A stretch of 64,000 nucleotides of DNA from Amyelois transitella (lineage: Eukaryota > Arthropoda > Insecta > Lepidoptera > Pyralidae), in the NCBI RefSeq assembly GCF_032362555.1, contig NC_083531.1, positions 1,612,001 through 1,676,000 of the forward strand, written 5' to 3'. Shown piece by piece: positions 26,101-34,100 of this stretch. A program made the position numbers and the translations under genes. Each line of letters begins with the position of its first letter. Positions within the stretch are counted from its first letter, which is position 1. The notes under the pieces were generated by a model. That model searched no databases, was not told the origin of the DNA, and saw nothing but the letters and a program-made list of their open reading frames with translations.

Positions 26101-29100
26101 CATCATAAAATAATGTAATGTAGTAGACCGTAAGTATTATAGCATAATAAATTTTAAGCATAACGTTCTTTCGCGTAACGGTTTACACAAAACTATTTGT
26201 ACCTTACCTAGCCTAAAAGTTAATTATGCCACATTAACCCGTATGCCTATTATGCAAAAATATTGTATGCCAAAGAAGAATAGGACATAACAATTTATGC
26301 GATAAAAAGTGGCCCCATAAAAATGCTACATACTTACCTCTAAAGACTCTTGATTGTTAATATTATTATTCTTGTTGGCGAGGCGAATGTCCACTTTGTG
26401 TAGTTCTAGCAGCCAAATAGCAGGAACTACCAGGCCGAGGTAGATGAAGACCGACGGGCAGAACCTGAGAACAATGTGAGTTCAACTACAATAGAAATTA
26501 TAACTTGTCTTGGAAGATATTGCAATGCGATTAGGCATCATCTCGTGCATTACCTTACACACATAAAAACTCCCTAGCACCGATGTCTACTTGTTATTTT
26601 GTATTGATATTTTTAATACATACATACATACATATAGTCACGTCTATATCCCTTACGGGGTAGACAGAGCAAATAGTCCCGAAAAGACTGAATGGCCACG
26701 TTCAGCTGCTCGACTTAATGATGGAATTGAGATCCAAATAGTGACAGGTTGCTAGCCCATCGCCTAAAAAAAGGATCGCAATTTTATGAGCCTATCCCTT
26801 AGTCGCCTTTTTAATATGTATTCATATTTTTAATATGTATCCTTTATATTGAATGGCAAAGCCTCCGTACTAGGTTCCACTGAAAATTAGCGCATTGTGT
26901 AACCTCAACATACACATGCATATGCTGAGTGGAAACCCTTTTGGTCGCATCATATTTTTCTTTTTTTTTAATTTTTTTTTCTATGTTAATGAACAATGTA
27001 ATGTTTCATCTTGCGCCAAATAAATATTTTACTTTCTTACTTTCTAAATATAATTACGTCTAATATCGAAGAAAATGCTGCAGTGCAGTTTGTTACCGCT
27101 TCTTCTGCACTGACGCCTTGGAAGCGGCAGTAGGTAAACTTAGTTTTAAGTAATTTATTTGACGTCAACCAATTTTGTTAAACCTTACGTTTTGACAATT
27201 ATTAAGCGATATGAAGTATCCTATAATAATGAATAAAAATTTTCAATTTTGAATTTTATCCCTTTGAGCCAAGAAGAAAAGAAAATTAATTTGCCGTTGA
27301 ATATATGGACTTTAGCAGGTGACTGTACACTGTCAATGATGAGTAGGGCGCGCCACATTAGTGGCTGACGCGGAGGGAAGTAAACATCGCTAAATTAAAG
27401 TCACTTCCATGCAAATTATCTATATTATCTATATAAAACGACTGAATTTGTCGATATTAAAGCTTTAACTGTATAAAAATAAATTATGATTATAAAATAT
27501 GTCGCGAGGTTTGAATCGCCTATCAATATTTAATGAAATCGCACTATAAGTTCTTTACAATCTTTTGTTATTATATAAATTAATCGTGTATTAAGAGGTT
27601 AAAGGTTGGATGGTTAAAACTTTTATTTTCTTCTCTATAGAGCATGTAAATTAAAGATTTAAAAAAAAATTCTTTTAAATTTTAAATATGCTTTTATTAA
27701 GAAAGTAAACTTTTGCTTCTTGCTTCGCTCGGGTAGGAATTTCCGGAAAACCTTCAGACGTAACAAATACATAAATACATACATATCATCACGTCTATAT
27801 CCCCTTCCGGGGTATACAGAGCCAACAGTCTTAAAAAGACTGAAAGGCCACGTTCAGCTGTTCAGCGCTTTTAGATAGAATAACAAATACCTAACACTTA
27901 AACCTACTATTTATTTGTTACTGAACGTTGGTTTTTAATCTGTGTTAAATGTCGACCAAGAGCTGTTAAGAGGAATATACGCGCCAGAAAAACCTTCGAT
28001 AGAGCTAGATGGAAAGATATTGGAGAGGCATGTGCCCATCAATAGGCGAATTTATGATGAAGAAGAATATTAGTTGGAATTCAGATTGTAAATTAAGGTT
28101 TTATGTTCAGTAATATTTCTTACAAATCTACAAAATTTTATTAAAATCAAACCAAAGGTTAGAGAGTTATCGCGTTACAAATATAAATACCTACATACAT
28201 ACTACAAAAATCTATACTAATATTATAAAACTGAAGAGTTTGTTTGTTTGAACGCGTTAATCTCAGGAACTAACTACTGGTTACAATTGAAAAATTCTTT
28301 TTGTGTTGAATAGATCATTTATCGAGGAAGGCTTTAGGCTATATAACATCACGCTGCAACTATAAGGAGCGAAGAAATAATGGAAAATGTGAAAAAAACG
28401 GGGAAAATTATTCATCCTTGAGAGCTTCAATGATGCCCTAAATAACTATTTCACTCGGACGAAGTTACGGGCACAGCTAGTGTAGGTATTATAATTAATT
28501 AACTTCTACAGTGACAGACTGACTCAGAAATGACTAGAGGCTGCATATTTCTGTAAATTCCCACATGAACGAAGACCCGGACGATAGCTTAGTGACGAAA
28601 TAAGTCTCCGTTCCGCTTGACAGGCCGTTCATTGAGAATATAATGTCAAGCGTGCAGAAGGTCGTTGACATGAGGGAAAGGTGTTACATTACCTTATTTT
28701 TATTTATTAACATACATATATATATATATAGTCACGTCTATATCGCTTGCGGGGTAGACAGAGCCAACAGTCTTGTAAGTACTTATAGGCCACATTCAGC
28801 TTTTTGGCTTGATGATAGAATTGAGATTCAAATAGTGACAGTTTGCTGGCCCATCACCTAAAAGAAGAACCGCAAGTTTGTAAGCCTATCCCTTAGTCGC
28901 CTTTTTCGACATCCGCGGGAAAGAAAAGGAGTGGACGTATTCTTTTTTTTATTTTACGCTTGTCCTAGAAGCTGTAAAAAAAATATCTAATTTCCCATGG
29001 GAACGCAGGTCGAGGTAGCATTTTATAAGGAGTTATTCTTACCATTTCCATTCCTGATTTTCCTTGATTGTCAACGTGAATATTCCTTCGAAGATCAAGA

Positions 29101-29245
29101 GCAGAATCGGCGAGGCTAAGTACCAATACTCGATATTATTTTTAAAAAGCGTCACTTGCCATATAGCTATAATTCCGTGGCAGGCAAAAACTAATCGCGT
29201 TATAACGGCTTTTATCGTTGCCAAAACTTTGCCTACGTTGGCCAT
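17193..29245 (-). CDS. TMEM26-family multipass membrane protein
   Basis: Nine coding exons, all joining in frame: 29245-29043, 26464-26338, 25627-25468, 24157-23980, 23107-22951, 22459-22326, 21689-21588, 19722-19627 and 17274-17193. They give 413 codons including the stop. The order of conserved blocks matches the TMEM26 family: an N-terminal segment with EYWYLASP and KENQEWKWF, then VVPAIWLLELH, then IGTAADIIEFFDS, then LQDAPFLAFRL and a closing FTCKNTLVILLQIYRLYVL. Several hydrophobic stretches (about 14-34, 41-60, 71-90, 125-143, 180-205, 235-290) predict an integral membrane protein. After about residue 300 the tail is lysine-rich (KKHKHK, KHKDKKQKKH), cytosolic by composition. Function is not well known; vertebrate TMEM26 is a marker of beige fat. 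The frame ends at a TGA that is followed by further in-frame coding sequence, listed separately. Introns hold a mariner and many repeat A copies. Confidence 0.85.
17307..17570 (-). repeat. Full-length repeat A copy with 10-bp target-site duplication
   Basis: Flanked by ATTGAGAATT at 17297-17306 and 17571-17580, which defines both ends of the element: GTGCCGTGTGGTTCCCGGCACC on one side and (TATG)n on the other. It lies about 30 bp from the acceptor of the TMEM26 exon at 17274. Confidence 0.9.
17803..19107 (-). mobile_element. mariner (Tc1/mariner) element, inactive
   Basis: About 1.3 kb, the usual mariner size. The ends form imperfect inverted repeats, with GTCAAGAAAGTAGCAGGAA near 17812 against the complement of TTCCCGATACTTTTTTGAC at 19081-19099. 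Each end abuts a TA. It sits in a TMEM26 intron in the same orientation as the gene. Confidence 0.8.
17857..18910 (-). pseudogene. mariner transposase with frameshifting deletion
   Basis: Reads from MDKNIEQRV (ATG at 18910) through the HTH region (SVSHKSIRTIL), the RTGRP-like linker LPRSGRPS and the first catalytic Asp in TGDETW. The second and third Asp lie in HHDNAPSH and SPDMAPAD, 34 residues apart, which is the mariner DD34D signature. Near 18,220, just after KEYYL, the frame shifts: about seven residues are missing and the downstream part continues in another frame (WKENSWILHHDN). The product would be truncated before the second catalytic Asp, so the copy cannot supply transposase. Confidence 0.85.
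19163..19387 (+). repeat. Helitron-like nonautonomous repeat
   Basis: Starts CCTACTAATATTATAAA and ends GCGGACGGCCTCTAGT, with TACTCTTTCACGCAAAAAC and CCGATTACGATGAAATTTGG inside. The same element is at 53835-54036 and, diverged and inverted, at 37440-37620. The CTAGT end and lack of terminal inverted repeats suggest the Helitron-like elements known from Lepidoptera. Confidence 0.65.
19789..19970 (+). repeat. Repeat A copy, 3' part missing
   Basis: Begins GTGCCGTGTGGTTCCTGGCACC and runs to TCTCAATTCCATCAT, where similarity stops. It lies within a TMEM26 intron about 65 bp upstream (in the gene's sense) of the exon at 19722. Confidence 0.75.
20793..20988 (+). mobile_element. Solo LTR (family 1)
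   Basis: TGTGGCGACTCCAC at the start and CGCTCCCGCTAAA at the end, flanked by a 4-bp repeat CTAT at 20789-20792 and 20989-20992. It shares AAGATTTCACGGATTG with the copies at 6374 and 53664. The terminal CA has mutated to AA. Confidence 0.7.
21195..21560. repeat. Repeat A (-) followed by tRNA-derived SINE tail (+)
   Basis: 21195-21386 is repeat A without its (TATG)n end. It abuts 21392-21560, the body of the tRNA-type SINE (GATGAGAAACGAACTTT, GGGTCTTGGATGT, GAACTTACTTCGAGGCTAAC) with its tRNA-like head lost. Confidence 0.7.
22700..22800 (+). repeat. 5'-truncated repeat A
   Basis: Only the last 100 bp are present, from TTCTATCATAAAGC to GGGATATAGACTTGACTATATG, followed by AATG repeats. Confidence 0.65.
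23755..23880. repeat. Patch of recurring GCATAA motifs
   Basis: The short motif CGCATAA, GGCATAA or ATGCGA recurs about every 15-25 bp on both strands. A similar patch is at 26125-26300. It may be the subterminal part of a nonautonomous DNA element, but no terminal inverted repeats were found. Confidence 0.35.
24229..24648 (+). repeat. Repeat A insertion, partly doubled, with 9-bp target-site duplication
   Basis: A first copy (24235 to about 24423) lacks its 3' end and is followed by a second one (about 24478-24645) starting at GATGTCGTAAAAGGC. The whole is flanked by TAGTAAAGA at 24220-24228 and 24649-24657, so it probably inserted as one event. Confidence 0.75.
24770..25087 (+). mobile_element. 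3' end of a non-LTR retrotransposon (truncated)
   Basis: The frame from 24799 reads through FKYQTTRRGLRY, MRTAVIWNSLP and LYNLGIFKARVNRH. This is the pattern seen at the C-terminus of many LINE reverse-transcriptase ORFs (a serine/arginine-rich stretch, then W-N-x-L-P, then FKxxVxxH). Everything upstream of the last 90 codons is missing. A repeat A copy has inserted into its AT-rich tail. Confidence 0.6.
25088..25347 (-). repeat. Full-length repeat A copy with 12-bp target-site duplication
   Basis: Flanked by TATTATAATAAA at 25076-25087 and 25348-25359. It inserted in the tail of the LINE fragment, so it is younger than that element. Confidence 0.85.
26619..26817 (-). repeat. 5'-truncated repeat A with 18-bp target-site duplication
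   Basis: Flanked by GTATTGATATTTTTAATA (26601-26618) and the same 18-mer with one mismatch (26818-26835). The GTGCCGTGTGG end is missing although the target duplication is complete. This is the signature of incomplete reverse transcription. Confidence 0.8.
26895..27245 (+). repeat. Family G end followed by family E repeat
   Basis: 26895-27035 matches 11672-11790 inverted and ends in an A/T tail with CAAATAAATATTTTAC. 27058-27245 carries GAAAATGCTGCAGTG and GCCTTGGAAGCGG, shared with 35062, 56385 and 62668. Confidence 0.5.
27246..27767. other. TMEM26 intron sequence; nothing recognised
   Basis: AT-rich intronic DNA between repeats. No coding or repeat signal that I can support. Confidence 0.4.
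27768..27873 (-). repeat. Repeat A fragment (3' end)
   Basis: ACATACATATCATCACGTC through GGCCACGTTCAGCTGTTCAGC, then similarity stops. Confidence 0.7.
28209..28487 (+). repeat. Family H repeat
   Basis: Starts AAATCTATACTAATATTATAA and ends GACGAAGTTACGGGCACAGCTAGTG. Its inner block GAAGAGTTTGTTTGTTTGAACG is shared with 59379 and 16951. The TACTAATATTATAA start and CTAGT end point to a Helitron-like element. Confidence 0.6.
28706..28960 (-). repeat. Repeat A copy
   Basis: From ACATACATATATATATATATAG through TTCGACATCCGCGGGAAAG. The extreme GTGCCG end is missing. It lies just inside TMEM26 intron 1. Confidence 0.75.
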
Positions 29246-29285
29246 TTTGGCTGTATAACTGATACAACATTGATGTTTGGCTGGG

Positions 29286-29293
29286 TGACGTCA
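29286..29293. promoter_or_regulatory. CRE-like palindrome upstream of TMEM26
   Basis: TGACGTCA, the consensus CREB/ATF site, 41 bp upstream of the TMEM26 start codon. A single 8-mer match; its function is inferred from position only. Confidence 0.35.
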
Positions 29294-29549
29294 TATGATT
29301 ATGTTTATTTAAAAAAAACGGTTATCTTCTCATTTGAAAATAGAAGTTTGATATCGAATCTAATGTAGTAGGTAGTTAAATTTGGAATTCCGCCATGTTG
29401 AATTTTTTTGATTTTATTAAAAAAAATGTATTATTCAACTTGGTAAAATTAAAATCTTTTTTTTTATAATAACTGCAGCACTTTATCGTTATTTTTGAAA
29501 AGGCACATTAAATTGTTTTAACGTAATTTATTTTGTTACAAATTTATTT

Positions 29550-29921
29550 ATGATCGCCTCCATCGCGAACTTATTTCGCGGACAACGAAAAGGCACTGAT
29601 ACAAAAAGATATTATCTTCTCCAAATGCATTCATTTCCCGACCATTCCCTGAACTACAAAATCTACACTGTCCATTACCGGCTTCCTTTTATGGTTGTAG
29701 AGTGTTCTAACAAGAAAAGGGGCAATGGATGTAGTTTTATTTGGAAATTTCGAGATGGGGTCAAAAGTCTGCGCGCGCAAATCAGTGAATGGCCAATCAC
29801 AAGCAGTTTCCGAGAAAAAGGGCTTGGAATGTATTACAAAATTGCCTTTTACGAGGTTCCAGGAGGATATATCCCTATGTTAAATGTAATAAAGGCCAAA
29901 ATCGAGTGTATTCCGTTTTGA
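29550..29921 (+). CDS. Hypothetical 123-aa protein, unrecognised
   Basis: An uninterrupted frame from an ATG, about 300 bp upstream of TMEM26 and divergent from it. The predicted protein has no signal peptide or membrane segment. It is moderately basic and rich in aromatic residues (KRYYLLQ, GCSFIWKF, GMYYKIAFYEVPGGY). I do not recognise the family. No poly(A) signal or intron is obvious. The length is above chance for such AT-rich DNA, but it could still be spurious or an old transposon remnant. Confidence 0.3.
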   Translation: MIASIANLFRGQRKGTDTKRYYLLQMHSFPDHSLNYKIYTVHYRLPFMVVECSNKKRGNGCSFIWKFRDGVKSLRAQISEWPITSSFREKGLGMYYKIAFYEVPGGYIPMLNVIKAKIECIPF

Positions 29922-30202
29922 ACATGGGACCATTTATTTTTAGTATAGGTATTTCATTGCTTAGTCATCATTTTCTACAATTTTATTATTGGCAGTGGCG
30001 TAGTCGTCAAGAGTGTCAATAAGGGCAATGAGTTCGATTCCCAATTTGAAAAAAAAATATTTTGGCTCAAAGAAAGTAACGAAGGGAACGAAAAAGGTTT
30101 CGTACCTATTTAAATAAAAGAACAACATTATGCATGGGCAGCCTATATCCCTTAATCGCTTCTAACGAAATTCATGGGTAAAAAATTAATTCATACAGAT
30201 AG

Positions 30203-30452
30203 TTATCACGCCACTTTCCTGGCGGGGTAGGCAGAGACCACATCGTTCCATTTGCCACGATCACTGCATACTTCTTTCGCTTCATCCATATTCATAACTC
30301 TCTTCACGCCAGCTCGGCGGTTTCGGGTACTCTGGACCTGACCCTTTGCCAGGACGTCCTTAATTTGATCAAGATACGTAAGATATTCATACGAGTACCT
30401 TTTTTCACAAGCTCGGCAGTTTAGGGTACGCTCGACATGACCTGAATCCAAC
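30203..30452 (-). repeat. Repeat B, longest copy in the window
   Basis: Read on the minus strand it encodes a stretch with [27 protein letters not shown] and DRGKWNDVVSAYP, then the CGTGAT end. A Cys-containing block (CRACEKRYSYEY) lies upstream. It resembles the C-terminal end of a LINE ORF and shares the terminal GTGAT-TATG motif with repeat A. Confidence 0.55.
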
Positions 30453-30839
30453 AGATTTTTAAGTTTGAGTATTTAAAAACATTATGATATTTTTACATAG
30501 CTTTATTGAATAAAAAATATTATCCTTAGCGTAAGGTGTGTAGAACATAGTTTTAAAAACATTACTTTACATGTTAAACAATATATATGTATATATTTAA
30601 GGCAAAAAATAGTTTCTTTACAATCTAAAGACTCTGTCAGCCTTTTAAGTAAAAAGACGTGAACAATCTTATTGAAAACAACAAATCATATAAATAATAA
30701 CACATTGCATTTGCTGATTATTTAAACATTTTACATAAATATAGTATCGTTAATTTAATATTTTATCCCAAAACAAAACTTATTTTGGCGCAAGTACAAT
30801 CTGTGTGATTTTCCATATAAAAAATTAAGGCATTTAGTC
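30453..30839. other. No gene seen
   Basis: AT-rich sequence downstream of the MOCS3 stop; may include the end of the MOCS3 3' UTR. Confidence 0.4.
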
Positions 30840-31116
30840 TAGTACCGGTATCATACAAGGCTATCGGTACCGTTACCCAAAATACCAGTATTACTCTTAT
30901 CAATTAAGTGAAAAGTTGTCGGTGAACTATACATATCAAACTGAAGATTATGATACCGGTACCACAAAAGGCATATCGTTACCCAGACACCGGTAATTTC
31001 CCTAATAAATATATTTGAAACGGTGAACTATTCATATAAAAAGTAGGATTATGTTATAATACCGGTACCACAAAAGGCAATTAGTACCGGTACCCAATAA
31101 CACCTGTATTTCCTTG
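30840..31116 (-). repeat. Degenerate tandem repeat in the MOCS3 3' UTR
   Basis: Three units of about 105 bp. Markers are TACCGGTACCACAAAAGGCA at 30955 and 31060 and the ACCGGTATT-type block at about 30886, 30989 and 31101. The last unit runs into the final codons and stop of MOCS3, so the other two look like diverged copies of a segment that spans the stop. Confidence 0.6.
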
Positions 31117-34100
31117 TCAATAGACTGGAAACTCGTGGTCTACATCCCTGGACCAAGCGTGAAGACCTCCTTTCAAATCTTTTATTTTGTCTATATGATC
31201 TTTTTCAATTAATTCTAGAACTTTCTTCGCGACCATTTGGGAGTCGTTGCCCCGTCTGCATACAAACGTGACTACAAAAACAAATACATAAATTATTAAT
31301 CACTTAACTCTTTAAATTTTGTTGATTTTATTTGACACAAAAAATGAGAAAACTTACTGAAATCATGAAAAAAAAAAACAACTACGTAAAAAAAATTATC
31401 ACAAAGTTCGAACATTCTTGAAACAGTAGATATTAAAAAGAGTTAAGAGTAAACATATTCTCAGAAAATCGGTTTCAATTACTGTTCTTTGAATTTAAAA
31501 TTTATGTCAACAGATGTGAAATTTCTCCTTTAGTCGCAGTATATGATATTCGCAAAACATCATAAGAGCAAGACATTATAATCTCAAAATAGCACATTCT
31601 CAAAATATGATATTCTCAAAATATCATAATAGCTAGACATAAGATTCTCGTAAAAACACATTCACGAAATATGATTTTCGCAATATACCACACTCGCAAA
31701 ATATGATAAGCTCAAAACATTATATTCTAAGTACAGTAAGGCATATGTAATTGATATATTACGATATATGACAAAAATTTATGTAGCTAGACAAAAAAGA
31801 GCGGAGGAGGTGACCGCTGGAAGTGCTGGAAATGGTAGATATATTATAAGCTCAAAACATTATATTCTAAGTACAGTAAGGCATATGTAATTGATATATT
31901 ACGATATATGACAAAAATTTATGTAGCTAGACAAAAAAGAGCGGAGGAGGTGACCGCTGGAAGTGCTGGAAATGGTAGATATATTATTTCGAAACATAGT
32001 ATTATTTGTTAGGTATTACAAAACAAATTATTTATTCTTATTACAAAAAACAAAATAAAAAATATTCTTATTATTATTAATTATATTCAAAATATATTTA
32101 CTACTAATATTTCTGTAAAACACTTAACCGTTTTAGACATACCGGAAGACTTATTGTTTTAAGTACACAATCATTGACGATACTTTTAATTTTTTTATTT
32201 TTGTCTATCGTTTTTTTATTTCGTTTCTTGTCAGCAAAATGTAAATTGTTTCTTTCTAGTTTTACTTTTTGTATTTTTGCTTCTTTTTTCATTAATGCTA
32301 TAAATTGATACAATGTTGGCTTTTTAGGAATTTTACTATTAATTCGGCGATGCCATCCTTCGACTCCATTTGTAGTTCTGTTTTTTTGATCATAACAGCT
32401 TAATATAGAACTGCTTATCTTTTTCATCCACTGATTATTAAAATAATCAAGAAATTTATTAATGTCTCGGTCTCGTGATGACATTTCCATAATCGTGTAG
32501 AATGTCTCCGGTATCAAATTTGATGGTAGCAGTGGTAACAATGAACAATATTGCACAATTTTTCGATTTTCTGCAGAGAGATCGAATTCTTTGCTTTTTT
32601 TGAAAACAGCGTTGCAAAAGTGATAATAGCAGCCTTTGACGGTTGCATTTGGGAATACCTGGTTTACAGCTTTAACAACAGGCAGTTCGTAATCGCACTT
32701 GTACATATTTAAGTTCAATCCGAATTGTAGTTTAAGTATAGAAAAAAAGCACTCGTACGTTTTTTGCTGTTTGTTGGGAAGTAAAGCAAAAATTATTGGA
32801 ATAAAATTAATTGTTTCTTCAGTACGTGCCACGTCGACATGTAAGCTGTATAGTTGATAATACGGCTTAGGTACAATCTTAAACGTACCGTCTCCGTAAA
32901 TACTTGATACCGTTTTTAAATATTCACGTATCTCTGCACGTGTCAACATTGAAAAAAATATAATACGGCCAAATGATTCATGTACGTCGTATAAATAGAA
33001 ATCTCCTACTAAGTTATCTGGAAGTCTTATGTTAAATGAGTCTTTTTTCAAGTTATCCATATTTAAATATTTATTTCTAGCTCTGTACAGAGTATCTTTT
33101 TTTGACGCAAATATTGGTATTTCATGTTCTTGACCCTTGAAATCGTGTTTTAAAATATTGTTCTCAAAAATCTTTTGCGCAGAAGTAAAATTGGTGCACA
33201 CCTCATTCTTACAGTCATCAACAATCAAATCTATTAGGTTGCTTGTAAAATTGGGAGAATCACAGACATGCTTAGCGGGTCTGATAATTTCATTGTTGGC
33301 GTTGAGAGTTATTGACGTTCTGCATTCTTGTTGCTTAGAACACCGCCAGTTTGTCGTCCCAGATTTGTTTTTTAAATAGAAATTGTACCTGTATCCCTGA
33401 TAGAGTAACACCGGTTTATTTTTTTGACTTTTGATGAACTTTATTTCATTATTATTACATTTGAATTGTTCCATATTTATGCCTAAGCAGAGAAACACTA
33501 ATTAAAGCAAAGTATTTTACCCTCTGAGGCAATAAATAATATGTTTAATCAAAGTTGACGTTTTTCCTGTCATTATTAGTCATAAATAATAAAGGAAAAT
33601 AAATGGCCAGCCAGTACCACGTTTTAGGACAAGAATCAATTAAACGCAGTCTTGGTTTTATTGTAGCTGATGTTACTTTTGGATCAAAAATATCGTGAAA
33701 TGCGAATATGATATTTGATTGAATATGATTTCCTGAGTATTAGCTTTTTTGCAAATATGATGTATTGGGAACATTATGATTCGCGAATATGATATCTAGC
33801 TATTATGATATTTTGAGAATATCATATTTTGAGAATGTGCTATTTTGAGATTATAATGTCTTGCTCTTATGATGTTTTGCGAATATCATATACTGCGACT
33901 AAAGGAAATTTCTTAGTCGCCTTGTACGGTTATCTATATAAAGATATGCACTATAAAAAATAACTTGCTCTGGGAAGAGAAAGGAAAGTTAGTATTTTAC
34001 AGGAATCCTTATAAACTTAGCAACATTTTCAGGGTAACCTAACTTAAAATATTAGATTATATTCAAAATAATGAAACTTTTTAAATGACAACTACCCACG

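Larger units (their letters stand above)
31527..33905 (-). mobile_element. MULE (Mutator-like) DNA transposon, apparently intact
   Basis: A 2,379-bp element in MOCS3 intron 10. The terminal inverted repeats begin CCTTTAGTCGCAGTATATGA and are nearly identical for at least 110 bp. The 8-bp target duplication AAATTTCT is at 31519-31526 and 33906-33913. Inside the ends a loose 14-bp motif of the type AATATGATATTCTC repeats many times. It carries a full-length transposase frame. Near-identity of the ends and the perfect target duplication suggest recent insertion. Confidence 0.9.
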
